This document shows positions 34,601 to 45,491 of a DNA stretch of 64,000 nt, one piece after another. The DNA is from Ptychodera flava. Its lineage: Eukaryota > Hemichordata > Enteropneusta > Ptychoderidae. Under the pieces are notes generated by a model. That model was not told the origin of the DNA, made no database searches, and saw only the letters and a list, made by a program, of their open reading frames with translations. The stretch spans positions 5,509,501 to 5,573,500 of the forward strand of contig NC_091935.1 of assembly GCF_041260155.1 (NCBI RefSeq), in the 5' to 3' direction. The position numbers were made by a program, and so were the translations under genes. Every line of letters begins with the position of its first letter. Positions within the stretch are counted from its first letter, which is position 1.

Positions 34601-36532
34601 GATGAGCATTTCCTATGTTTGGCGTCCTGCATAAACGGTAGTTCGGCGCGCGATGACCCTTATTTTTATCCTTGATTTCGAAAGGAAAATAGTTGAAAGT
34701 TTTCGTATCGAATGTTGAGCAAAACTTTAAGTATTTTAATTGCCAGGCGCGTATTACCGTAAAGGTAAGCAATTACTATTGTTCCTGCTGCATTTTCATA
34801 CTCATTTTGAGAAAGAGATTTCCTAAAGTGACACGGAAATGAGCTTTGATAATAGAGAAGAAGAAGTTAACATAATATAGGGAAGCTAGTAGGCGAGATT
34901 ATTTGGTACTATCCGGCATTATAATGCTCTTGCGTGTTATCAATATAATTCTAGATACTTTCAATAGACAATTGGTGCAACTCCTTTGACTATTAACACT
35001 CGATATATGGAACATCTTGAAGCCCTTGAATGTATGTAATAAAACAAATATTCACGATTATTTTTAAAAAAACCCGACCTGATGCATCAGCTTGGCCCTG
35101 AAGACCCAAATGAACGGATTGTAGTATGGCCCAGTATCATGCTCGCACTCTGTCACGCGTCCGTCGTTGATGCACCTTGTTCATTAGTTTTGGCGTTCCT
35201 CTCGTCCTTGCCATCAATAACCTTCAATAGTCAGCGCGGGGACCTCCATTTCTCAAATGAACAGATGTCGACAAAATTGTGGATGGCGCAAAAATCATTA
35301 GATTTGCCAGAGGATGGCTCCCTGATAGTGATGATTGGACGTAACGGCCATATGATCGTTTTCTCAGGGGTATTAAAGTCCAATAGAGGTATTGCATCGC
35401 TGTCAAGAAAGTCTCTTGCTTTATTAAAAAGGAAAAAAACAGATTTCAAAGCAACGATGGCACTAATAATTGCCACTTGCTCATGCTGTTTTGTGTTATT
35501 GCTTTAATCTGCTTTGATATATGCCCTGCAACAACACATGGTGAGAAGTTCATGGGGCAAATTTTTAACGGCGGTCATCGTTTTGCCAGTTTCTTGTCAA
35601 AAGAAGCCAGAATGTCCTTAGCGTATCAAGTCACGTCCTTGGTTATTCTCGAATCTTACTGTTACTGAGCTCTTCAAGCTCCTGCGCTGTTCGACAGGAA
35701 AATCTACCTCTTTCACTTTGCAGCTCATCGCGCTCAAACAACCCGCCATTCAAATTCTTTCACAGTTGCAGACAACCTCTGTGCATGTTCACACGACCAG
35801 GCAATTTTTCAAAGCCTATTTCCCTATGGAAATGGATTATTTCCATAGTGAAATAGTCTTTGAAAAACACCCCCGAGCTACATCTTTTGAAGCCACTGGG
35901 CACAAGATATCTATTTTCTAGCCACGTAACGTGTTTTAATTAATCACGACACAAAATGAGCTTGTAGCTATGGACAGAATGAGGTCCTTATTTTGTCTAT
36001 CGAGCTTTTCAGACCCCCATCGTTTCAAAGGTTACCTCGCCATTTCCTTCAGTCGCAATAGTAATTTTAAGTACTGCACGTCCCTCCCTAAACCCCCTGC
36101 CCTTTTCTCTGTATAAAGAGAAACGACATATATAAATGTGGTTACCACTGTGAAGCAATACCAAGTTATACAGTTGCCTAAACTTTGATTTGGTACTATC
36201 TTTTGTAAACTAAAACTTCTGTTTAAAATATATACTTTTAACAAAAAAATATTCTCACCAGACCGTATTGGATAACGTCCGGTTAAGAAAGCAGCCCGAC
36301 TGGGTGTACATGTTGCTGCAGCTGCCAAGTTGTGCTTTAATTTGGCGCCTTCTTCAGAAATGCTGTCAATGGCCGGTGTACGGATTGTGTCGTTTCCGAA
36401 ACAGCCGATATCTCCAATACCAAGATCGTCTGCTAGGAATATTACGAAGTTTGGTTTATTTCTCTCTGCATCGCTTCCTAAAACAATTACTACTTCCACA
36501 AGCAGCAGTAGTAGACGTTGAAAAACAAACGT
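28339..36532 (-). CDS. Sulf-C: steryl-sulfatase-like enzyme, open throughout, ACG at the start position
   Basis: Exons (plus coordinates, gene order): 36532-36259, 31969-31838, 30935-30225, 29521-29237, 28691-28339. All have GT/AG borders and phase-1 joins, giving about 584 residues, the length of human STS. All family landmarks are present: hydrophobic leader, [19 protein letters not shown], membrane hairpin, [32 protein letters not shown], and a Cys-rich tail. Predicted role is hydrolysis of sulfate esters, probably hydrophobic ones, at the ER membrane. The site aligned to the start ATG of Sulf-A and B reads ACG (36,532-36,530) in the same tcgaag context, and no in-frame ATG precedes the leader before a stop. 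Either initiation is non-AUG, or a 5' exon joins at a ttttactag acceptor just upstream, or the copy is newly dead. Confidence 0.85.
29237..29521 (-). CDS. Sulf-C exon 4
   Basis: 285 nt encoding [14 protein letters not shown] with the active-site lysine, [33 protein letters not shown] and TCTVCGE. Acceptor ttttag, donor GTAGGT. Open and in the correct phase. Confidence 0.94.
30225..30935 (-). CDS. Sulf-C exon 3
   Basis: 711 nt, open. It encodes [15 protein letters not shown], a membrane hairpin with an LIRRRT turn, [22 protein letters not shown] and SDHGG (Asp 30,309-30,307, His 30,306-30,304). The donor is GTATTT. Confidence 0.95.
31838..31969 (-). CDS. Sulf-C exon 2
   Basis: 132 nt from acceptor ctacatag to donor GTAAGC, encoding [18 protein letters not shown] through [15 protein letters not shown]. 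It differs from A and B in the central residues but keeps the exact length. Confidence 0.93.
32740..34020. repeat. Array of ~165-195-base AT-rich tandem units
   Basis: A phrase like 'agggtggttacaag' recurs at about 33,249, 33,412, 33,607 and 33,799. Each is followed by 'caagaaatttgattttgg', 'gagtctatgaca' and 'aattgatataaatgtactt'-like phrases. The same unit makes up the interiors of the TIR elements at 36.9-39.3 and 44.0-44.7 kb. No TIRs were found around this copy. Confidence 0.7.
35188..35258. repeat. Solo arm of the 16.7-kb foldback element
   Basis: It matches the right arm at about 16,756-16,826, including TTCCTCTCG, CCTTGCC and GTCAGCGCG, with several substitutions. No matching left arm is present nearby. 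Confidence 0.6.
35805..35867. repeat. Near-perfect 63-base hairpin
   Basis: 29-base arms pair with two mismatches around a 5-base loop (ggatt). The stem size is in the range of small-RNA precursors but could equally be a foldback relic. Confidence 0.75.
36259..36532 (-). CDS. Sulf-C exon 1 (leader, DD motif, formylglycine site)
   Basis: Counting from ACG the exon is 274 nt and ends RYPIRS plus one base before GTGAGA. The leader [14 protein letters not shown] is followed by [17 protein letters not shown] and CTPSR (Cys codon at 36,310-36,308). A stop lies upstream in frame at a possible ttttactag splice acceptor, so the true 5' border is uncertain. Confidence 0.8.
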
Positions 36533-36860
36533 CTTCGAACAGAACGCCTAGTAAAAATGAGAAGAAAAAAACATTGTTTTACTAAGGCTAAATAAAAAAA
36601 CAAAACAAGTGTGTGTTTGCGGTAACATGCTCACGGAAATTAAAATTAGGTACGTCGGGGGAATTAGTTTTTTTTTCTTTTCTTGTTGTTTGCTGATGAC
36701 CATAATGTAAGATAAAATTTAGAGAATTAACTTGAGATGTTTTGAAAATGCGGAAAAAATGTATAGGGTCGGTGGGTTTTTCTACGGTAGGTATAGGGTT
36801 ACTTTAAACAAGGTTTCCAATGTCGTTGTCGGCAGCCTCGTTTTTTGATACAGCATGCAA

Positions 36861-39288
36861 GGGAACCTTCAGTTATTATGAGGGGAATGAGCCAGAAGAC
36901 ATTGAGGGTGGTCAACCATTAAATGTGACCGTCCCCCTGATGCCTCTTTCTAAATTATGACCCTCCAACTCCCTCCCCTCCAAAACTTAAAACTTTGAAA
37001 TATGTGTATAACCTTGATAGAACTGCTGAATTTGTTATATTACAAGCAAAAATATTAAAGGGACATTTAATACATTTTTGGTCATACCTTAGCTTTTTAT
37101 TCTGTGTATCAAATGCTGTTTCCTGTCTATAGCATGTAAGCATGCCAAGTATTCTGCTTGTCAACAAAGCCAATATATGCACTTTAAAGACAATTGTTAT
37201 TATTGAAATATGAATTTTTGTCCGGAATCGAATTCAGTTTTCAACAATACCAATGCTAATTGCACAAATATAGGCTGTGTTAATAAGCTAAGGGACTGGA
37301 CAGATGCAGAAGGGGGAAGGCCGGTCTTTATATGGGTCACAATATTTCGCACAGGCATTTTTGAAGGGTCAAGAAATTTCACGCTTGTCTTTGGGGAGGG
37401 TTACAATTTTTCCGGCAACTATGAGAAGATGTGTCTGATATAGTGCTTCGTCCATTCATATGTGGTAGTCTATCAGGAAAACTGTTAACAATTTTCCTCA
37501 ACAAAACTTAGCCATATCTGTTCTTTTGTAAATGTTTAATAAATTATGTAAACATACTTTGCTTGAAGTGGGAGATACAAAGTGCATGTAAGTACAAGAA
37601 ATTTGAGTTTTGGATACCTTCAAAAATGTTGATTTACTATTCATTGTAGTCTACGACAAAACTATAAACAATTTTTCCAATATAAAATAGCAATAATTGT
37701 TCATTTATAGTCGTTGAATAATTGATATAAATTTACTTGATTAGAATAGGATGGTTACATTGCATATATGTACATCCAAGAAATTTGATTTCGGAATTTC
37801 ATAAAAGATGTGGATCCACTAGACAAGGGAGTCTATAAGGAAATATATGATTTTTTTTTCCAAAATAAAAGTACCAATATCTATGCATTTATAGGCATTG
37901 AATAATTGACATAAATGTACCTGACTAGAATAGGGTGATTGCAAGTACGTGTATATGTACAGGAAATTAGATTTTGGAATTTTACCAAAGATGTTGAGCC
38001 CTTGTACTTGGTTGTCGATAAGAAAAAATTATGAATACTATTTTTAAATATAAAACTGGCAATATCTGTGTATATATAGATAGTGGATACTTTATGTGCT
38101 TGATTAGATTAGGGTAGTTACTCGTGCGTGAACATGTGTAGTATGGTGTGTAGTTTGATTTTGGAATTTAACCGACAATATGGATACACTACAGATGGGC
38201 GTCTATGACAAAACATTGAACGATTCCAATCTAAAACTAACAATATATGTGCCTTAATAGACATTGGATAATTAATAATATTACATAGGGGTCAGCCCTT
38301 GTTGTCGCGGCAGGGGTTAATATTGGCAATGTTATTTGCATTGATTCATGATAAAATAGAATTATTAGAATTATTATTAGAATTAGAATTATAAATTAAC
38401 TGTTACTTCATATACATTTGTATGACAACTATGCCCAGTTTCCCTCTGATGAAAGCAGTTCACGTTCATAGGCCTTCACGACGTCAAACCCTGCAGCAGT
38501 GCAGGTATAGATTTTCTGTAATGTGTATAAATGTTGAACAAAAATTGGCAATTTTTACCATGATAACAGCCTATCGTGTTAACGTATTATGTCATCATTA
38601 TCATTGCAATTGTAACCGCACTGCCCACCTTCCACTTTGCAAGCTGAAAACTATAGCGTTCCATCTAAAAACTGGCAATTTTTGAATCTGCTTTTTGAGA
38701 CAGAGGGCGCTTTTCTAAAATTCAATCCCAGCATTCTTTGCGTATGCCCCCCCCCCCGTTCATAGCATGACAGTTTTCTCCCTTTTTCTATTTTCATGCG
38801 TGATATTAACGATTTTTGTATCAGCGACAAGGTGGATGATAACACTTACTGGCTAATAAAAGAGATAAATTTTATAAATGGCATGTTATAAAATAATGAT
38901 TTGCACGTTTCGTATTTGTTTATTTACGAGAACTCAAAAAACATGGCGGCGCCCATGAAAGTAGTGTACACTTCCGGTAACTCGTATTGTATAGTATGAA
39001 TATGCGCATGCGTAGTCAGTAAGCCGCTGGCGCGACTATAATTGTACGTGATTAAAATAGGGTGGGAATAAGCGCATATGTGTAAAAGAAATTTTATTTT
39101 GGCATTTCACGGAAAATGTTGATTCACTGTACATGGCAGTATTGTTGTGGAGTTTCTTTACACAATTCAGACTTTGCATTCATTATAAACTTAGCAATGT
39201 AAAATGTTACTCTCCCCTAGACTAATTTTATAAAATGTGACCGCCCATTCCTCCAGCCAATCGCCCCTCATAATAACTGAAACCCCCC
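36861..39288. mobile_element. 2.4-kb non-autonomous TIR element with internal ~180-base repeats
   Basis: The left end begins GGGAACCTTCAGTTATTATG. The right end, read inward, begins GGGGGGTTTCAGTTATTATG; both continue AGGGG. The interior holds about four ~180-base units with landmarks near 37,570, 37,747, 37,931 and 38,110, plus one more at 39,059. I found no transposase. Similarity to the 44.0-kb element, which has a TAA duplication, suggests PIF/Harbinger. Target duplication here is unclear. Confidence 0.7.
38940..39012. promoter_or_regulatory. Cluster of YY1-, ETS- and NRF1-like motifs
   Basis: Within 75 bases: AACATGGCGGC (YY1-like), ACTTCCGG (ETS-like) and GCGCATGCG (NRF1-like). This trio is typical of animal housekeeping promoters, but here it lies inside the TIR element with no recognised gene beside it. 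Confidence 0.45.
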
Positions 39289-39601
39289 AGTATTTCTCTG
39301 TCTACTGAAACCTGCCATAGAGTACAGCAACAAAAGAAAGTAGATCTCGTGGCACACATTGTAATTTGGACCTTTTGTCTTTAGTACAGTCAACGGCAGA
39401 ATTTAGGAACGGAGAACGGCAACTTCGATTCAGGAGAAAATAAACACTCTGTTAATTGGGGTATCTGTATCGAAAGTAAGTCTGATTAAAATCAGATGTA
39501 GAGTTGGTGAACGATGCGATTGTGCCCTCTCCTTTGATTTTTCAAGTTACCGTTAAGCTATACCATCTCTACATGTTATTTTAATAAGATAACAGTACCC
39601 T

Positions 39602-39672
39602 ACCTCTCTCTGTCTCTCTGTCTCTCTGTCTCTCTCTCTCTCTCTCTGTCTCTGTCTCTCTCTCTCTCTCTC

Positions 39673-39737
<65 letters not shown>

Positions 39738-39782
39738 CTCTCTCTGTCTCTCTGTCTCTCTGTCTCTCTCTCTCTCTCTCTC
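39602..39782. repeat. (TC)n/(TCTG)n microsatellite
   Basis: About 180 bases of TC repeats with interspersed TCTG units. Confidence 0.97.
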
Positions 39783-42095
39783 ATTTTAATACTTTTACAT
39801 AGCCGTAGATTTTATCGACTTGTATGATTCAAAAGGAAGATTTGCTAAAGGAAAATAAATGTATGTGAAATTTGTGTGAAAAGGAAAGCAGAGCTTAACT
39901 GTAAGCCCCGGTGGCGATTCAGCACAGAGTTCAGAAAAGTTTTTTTTGAACCTGCCAAACTCAGATAACACTGGAGGAGGGGAGGGATATTTAAGGCACA
40001 GTCAGATATACAGGAGACGTGTTTTTCAAATACGACTTGTTGATGTTCTACTCACAAAATTTGTCAAATGCAGTCTGTTTGTATATTTCGTCCTCTGTTA
40101 TTTTTTTTGTCTCAGAATTTCAGCCTGGAGTGGAATTCAATTGTTGATAATAGCATTGCATCGTACACAGTGGCTTTGCTTTGTAAGGCTAATTGATACT
40201 TCCACCCGATTCTATTTGAATTTGTTCATTTCATAAATCCATGATTTTCAAGGATTTGAGGGTTTGATATTTTCTCCACCGTTTTTGCGCTCATCTAACT
40301 TGTATCGCCGTCCATTGTGTACTATATACTAACTCGAACACGGTTGACTGTTCTCTTCTGATGAAAATCCATTAGTTGTAATGTAAATTCTCAACTCACA
40401 ATACCACACTCATTCGTGAGAGCTCTGTACCTCACTGTAGCTAAATCAACCTTCCTGAAAAAGAGGTTATTTCTGTCAGCATTGCCTATAAGGTCGTCAG
40501 TTTGAAAGAATCCTGCGCTTGAGAAATCTTTCACGCAAAAATGCTGCCAAAAAGACAGCGATGGTTAAAGTTTATCATGCGGAACCAATGGTAGCGTACT
40601 GGCTAGCCTCTAAGGCGTAATTTCCCGCAAGTGTCTCTAGTTTAAATCAACTACCACGTTTTCTGACGCATCTGATGTAGTAACCCACGACCTTTTTGAA
40701 GGCATAAACGAGATGTCAACCGTTAATGCGCTATAAAAGTGACAAAAACCCAGTGCGAAAAGAGGTGGCAAACTTTGTCTTTCGTAAGGTGTTCTCTATT
40801 TTTAAGAAAGCCAGTTCTTTACCATGCGGAATCAACATGTGCACACTCGTTGGAGTAGTTCTCAACACCAGTTGCACTGACAAAAAAACCAAAAAAAACA
40901 AAAGAAATTAACGCAAACAGTACCTGCTCCATGGCTTACTGTACTTTTGAAGGGAGAGGGTATTATGTCTGAAGCAATGCCGAACTGTAGGGATTTCGCC
41001 AGTGTCCGGATCGTTGTGTGCCTATTCTGATAGACTCGCTTTAACCAACGTTGATGTTGCCAGCGGTATGCCTTTTCTTTGCCACTTTGAGTCACCGCGA
41101 CAAGAGTGACACAGAGCGTTCACATACTATAGTTCGGATTTTCTTGGCCAAAGGTCAAATCTCGTAAAATACCAAAATAGGTTCTGTGTTTTCTTAAGCG
41201 TGACTAGCAATGCCACCTTTGGGTCTCATGTACCCGCCTAACGTCTTTCAAATTCCTGTCCGGTGTATCGCGGCAACCACATGTAGCAATAGCTTTATTT
41301 CTGACTGTTTGTGAACATTGACATCATGATGACGTTACTTAAGGCTGTTTTCTATTATATTTTATTGCGAATTTCGGCCTGCTGTCCCATGACCCCTCAA
41401 AACAATTCATTTGAATTCTTCGACCGTTTTGTAATATGTCTGCCCAGGGGGTGTAGCCGTGAGTGACTTGTGGATGCTCTTTTGGATACTGTGTCACAAG
41501 TATGCAGGCAAAGTATAACGTTACACACTTTCAACAATACAAGACTACCAAAGGTCGTAAACGGAACGATACCCGAAACGATAATAGCTACGGTATCACT
41601 CCTCTTGTTACTATAATTTTGCATTATTTAAATTCAGTTAACTTCATTAACTCAGCATATAGAACACGATTGGAACTCATGTGGGATAATTGGATCTTCA
41701 TATTTTTCGAATTTCTCAACAGTGTTAGGTGCTTTATAGCCGAATGTTGCAATATTACAAATTACTCATAAAACCAGGTGTATAACTTCAAAAAGAAAAG
41801 CAGATGAGATTACATTTACAGATGAAACAAACATTACTTCACCATCCAATTATCCCAAGTTAGTTCTAATCGTGTTATAGCAAAAACCCTTCGAACGTTT
41901 CTCCATAGAATTCGCCCATAACATTTATAATTTAGTGACAAACTTCTTTCTTTTCGTATTTCAGACGAATAGTCTTTTCTGATAAATATGACTAGCATAT
42001 GTTACTTCTGCAACCACACAAACTAAACAGTCAGAATTTGAAATAAAGGGTTCCTGGGAAGTGATCTAGGGTTTAAAATGCCAGAGAAGGGTTAA

Positions 42096-42279
42096 AGGTA
42101 AAAGTCACCTGTAATGTAAATATGCCCATATATGGTCAAAGGGGCGTTCCTTGGTATTCAAAATGCCCATGTGAGGGCGCTGTTTTTAAAAAGTGGTCAC
42201 CCGCTTAAAATCTGTGATTGGTTAGATTTTCATTTTCCATGGTAACTGTGGCAAAATTGGAATAGGTGACAGTATACCT
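42096..42279. mobile_element. 184-bp MITE with TTAA duplications
   Basis: TTAA lies at 42,092-42,095 and 42,280-42,283. The ends are AGGTAAAAGTCACCTGTAA on the left and, from the right, AGGTATACTGTCACCTATT, giving imperfect inverted repeats of about 17 bases. It is non-coding and unrelated in sequence to the 358-bp family. Confidence 0.8.
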
Positions 42280-43066
42280 TTAAAAGCAATATGTTTCTGT
42301 ATCATTCTTATTCAACGTTTCCCGGAGAATTTTTGAGGGGACGTGCTATGTTTTCAATATTTTTGCTTTTTCAACTCAAAAGATGTAAGTACTATTGTCA
42401 AGAAATAAAAAAAAACTCACAAATCTGATATATGTCATGTATCAGAGTGAGGCTATAGGGCGTTTGATTCGTAAACTCTAGGATGGACCGTTGAACCAGA
42501 ACAAACAGCAACAGGTAGACAGAAATACTCTAAGTCGTCGTACTTTATTAACCGAGTAACAAGCAAGTTACACAATAAAGCTTACAATTAGCACGTCTAA
42601 CATGCAATAGGCTTTGGTTCACGGTCGTCGGTGGTCTCGGAAAGGTCTCCGTCTAACTCACAAAAAATAGGTAATGCTTATACGCTAATGTATTGAGAGA
42701 GTTACATATCAACTTTCTTTGCGTCAATTTGGAGGAAACTTAGATGAATTCATGATTCTGACACGCGATGACGATGAGTTCATGTTCAGAACTGTATCGC
42801 ATATACATACGATCCTACAGATACAACTCTATAATCTCGAATGCCATGATTTTTCTGCGAGATACATTGTATTCCTAGGGTGTCGCAGGTAACGCAAGCT
42901 CTGGCTTTAAGATAAGCGGAAAGTCGACTGTAGCGGTGAGCAGAGCCCGGTTCATGATAATACCTTCAACACCGATTCTTAAATAATTACTGCATGGAAT
43001 AGAGCAAAGATGTGTCCTTGCCATTAAGGATTTTAAAACAGGCCAGGGACAATGAGTCACAGATGG

Positions 43067-43068
<2 letters not shown>

Positions 43069-43158
<90 letters not shown>
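43069..43158. repeat. (AT)n microsatellite
   Basis: About 90 bases of uninterrupted AT dinucleotides. Confidence 0.98.
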
Positions 43159-43160
<2 letters not shown>

Positions 43161-43245
43161 GTGCTAACAATTGAAATAGTACGTTAAAAATTGAACTGAA
43201 TGAGTGGCTATTTTGAAATATGTTGTAATTGGCTTGACGTTTTTC

Positions 43246-43326
43246 ACTGGCTTATGTCCAGTTTTCCGATTGGCTTATGTCCAGTTTTCCCATTGGCCTA
43301 TGTCCAGTTTTCCGATTGGCTGATGT
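43246..43326. repeat. 23-base tandem repeat, ~3.5 copies, each with ATTGG
   Basis: The unit TGGCTTATGTCCAGTTTTCC plus GAT repeats with one or two changes per copy. Three unit junctions read ATTGGC, an inverted CCAAT core. Confidence 0.85.
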
Positions 43327-43788
43327 ACTTATATTCTGATGAGATTCAAGCCTTGTTTTGAGTTGTACCACTTTGTTGAAGGTATATCAGTAAAGGAAAG
43401 TTGTATTTAATCAGTAGGGAGATGCTTAATTCTGTTAGTGATAAACATTAGTTTGTAGGTGGAGGAGATAGAGGCACGTACAAATACTGTAAGCTTTGAT
43501 AATCTAGGGTTGAATTTAAAATGTCATTTAAAAAGGCCTAACACAGTGAGGACTTTGACACCTGTACCAGAATTTGGAATGGGCCAGAGCAAATATGGCG
43601 TCCAGTGATTGCACTTGAGCAGCGATACTAACTACATATACTGCCTCATGCAATTAATTTTCTAAGTATCTTTCTTCGTGATTCATATTTGAAAGACATT
43701 CTGTGTGTGTGTCTCTAGATTAGTTGAGCAAATATTAATGTGATTGAGGGTGGGAGACAGTTTTACTGGCAAGATCGATTGCTACGGC

Positions 43789-43832
43789 CATGGAAGTATT
43801 ATACTTCCATGCTACAGCTGTATACAGCTGTA
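43789..43832. repeat. Two adjacent perfect palindromes
   Basis: CATGGAAGTAT and its reverse complement flank a central T at 43,789-43,811. Then TACAGCTGTA occurs twice in a row at 43,813-43,832, each copy itself a palindrome. Confidence 0.9.
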
Positions 43833-44026
43833 CTGCGTGAGGGGCGCCCTCAAGGAATCCATCAGATTTTGAAATGGAAAGTTTTACTTGTTGGTGTACA
43901 AGTCTAATTAGTACGCATAACACCAAAATAAAAATATCAAAAACTATAGAAGCTGATAAAAAGGATCTTCAGACTGATTAAATAACGGTAGTCAGAAGGT
44001 TTGACAAACTTTACAAATATAAATAA

Positions 44027-44691
44027 GGGAGCCTTCAGTAATTATAGGGGGCTGGGCCGGAAAAATTGGGGGCAGGGTCAGTTTTTAGAGAACAATTCAA
44101 GGGGGAGGGTCACTTTTTATGAACCTATCTTAGGGGGAGGGTCACTTTTGACAGAAGCTGATTTTATGGCCAAAACTTTGATTGTCCATGTGATATTTCC
44201 TGAATAGCAAATCACCAACAAAATACATGCACATTATAGACCGCTCAAAAAAATCATAGTTTCATCATAGACCACAATGCATAGTGAATCGACATTTCAG
44301 TTAAATTCCAAAATCAAATTTGTTACACAACCATAGACTTGTAACCGCTCTAGTCTAATCAAGAAAATTAATAACCATACATATATGCACAGATTAATCT
44401 AATTTTGTACTAACAAAAAAATCATTCATAGTTTCATCATAGACCGCAATGCATAGTGAATCGACATTTCAGTGAATTTCCAAAATCAAATTTCTTGCAC
44501 AACCATTGATTTGTAACCACTCTAGTCTAATCAAGAAAAGTAATATCAATAATCAAGAGTACACAAATGTAAAGATTTACCTATTTTTGTATTGGAAAAA
44601 ACTATTGATAATTTCATCATAGACACCATGAATAGTGGTGTGCGTGAAATTCCCCCAGGCCAAACTCTCCCTGTAATTACTGAAAGCTCCC
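44027..44691. mobile_element. 665-bp Harbinger-like non-autonomous element
   Basis: TIRs are GGGAGCCTTCAGTAATTATA on the left and, from the right, GGGAGCTTTCAGTAATTACA. They are flanked by TAA at 44,024-44,026 and 44,692-44,694. The interior holds two units of the ~180-base repeat in the opposite orientation (landmarks 44,341 and 44,513). A 3-bp TWA duplication with GGG-starting TIRs fits PIF/Harbinger. Confidence 0.75.
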
Positions 44692-44731
44692 TAAGTTATT
44701 GAATTTAAGTTACTTTTTTAAATATTACAAC

Positions 44732-44733
<2 letters not shown>

Positions 44734-44810
<77 letters not shown>
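44734..44810. repeat. (AT)n microsatellite
   Basis: About 77 bases of AT dinucleotides with one phase slip. Confidence 0.98.
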
Positions 44811-45153
44811 CAAAGTACACAGATGCCCTTGTTAGAAATTACAGCGCTCGATAACAAAAGCAGAGGTATTTAAATAATAGCACAAATTCCTTCGAGTGCA
44901 AAGTAATAATATATGTTACTTAAGTTTTATGCATCCTGCCATTGTAAGACAGATAACTCGGAACGATTTTTATTACAATAGAAACTTTGACACCATAAAC
45001 GAGTATAATTTTGGTCGTTTTGATTCCTATTTTGAAATTAACTTGAAATCGAACCTATTTGTTGTGATTCAGACTATGATCATTAATATTATCATATCAT
45101 TAAAATATGTTAATTATCCGCCTCAAAGATCTGCAACGTTCGAGTTATGTATA

Positions 45154-45491
45154 TCAATCTTCTTGACACGAGCAAAAAGGAAAATTACAACATGGCTGTC
45201 GTAAGAAACTTCCCGCTAAATTTTCTCGTGTAATTTGGGGAACAACGGGTACAATGGACCTTCTGTGCTCTGATATGGCTTCGTCCACGCGAGATACAAT
45301 ATCCCTGATTTGATCATCAGTAGCTGGAAGAGGGCGCTGTTCAGCTGGATCTCTCCTCAAATCGTAAACCAGGGGTGGGTCGTGGCGAGTCGTTCCATCT
45401 CCTGTGCAAGGGCAATACACAGATCCAAGGCAGTCTCTTTCTCCCGTTGGTATATTTGGTGTAACGTAATGCACCTTATATATCGCATTAT
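45154..45491 (-). pseudogene. Sulf-D exon 5
   Basis: 338 nt from a catcag acceptor, encoding NAIYKVHYVTPNIPTGE, CPCTGDGTT, HDPPLVYDL, the tail CCNFPFCSC, then QED and TGA. Open. Confidence 0.93.

Larger units (their letters stand above)
31970..36258. other. Sulf-C intron 1: repeat-rich
   Basis: It contains a poly-G/C-rich patch and a ~180-base tandem array (about 32,740-34,020), the 3' half of a TTAA MITE (34,630-34,763), a half copy of the 16.7-kb foldback (35,188-35,258) and a hairpin at 35,805-35,867. The open frames here, including a 141-codon one at 35,082-35,507, have no recognisable domain. Confidence 0.6.
36533..45153. other. Spacer between Sulf-C and Sulf-D
   Basis: 8.6 kb without a supportable gene. 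Contents: TIR element 36,861-39,288; CT microsatellite 39,602-39,782; TTAA MITE 42,096-42,279; AT runs at 43,069-43,158 and 44,734-44,810; 23-base tandem repeat 43,246-43,326; paired palindromes 43,789-43,832; TIR element 44,027-44,691. About 39.8-42.0 kb shows nothing I can name. Confidence 0.6.

Noticed and set aside
35082-35507. A 141-codon open frame in Sulf-C intron 1
   Set aside because: It overlaps the solo foldback arm, has no domain, and competing frames are open on the other strand.
38700-39000. Short ATGGCGGCG-led frame near the YY1-like site
   Set aside because: It closes after 18 codons; the ATG is more simply part of the YY1-type motif.
39602-44810. Regular simple repeats considered as a CRISPR-like or centromeric array
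   Set aside because: They are mono- to tetranucleotide microsatellites without spacers or higher-order units.
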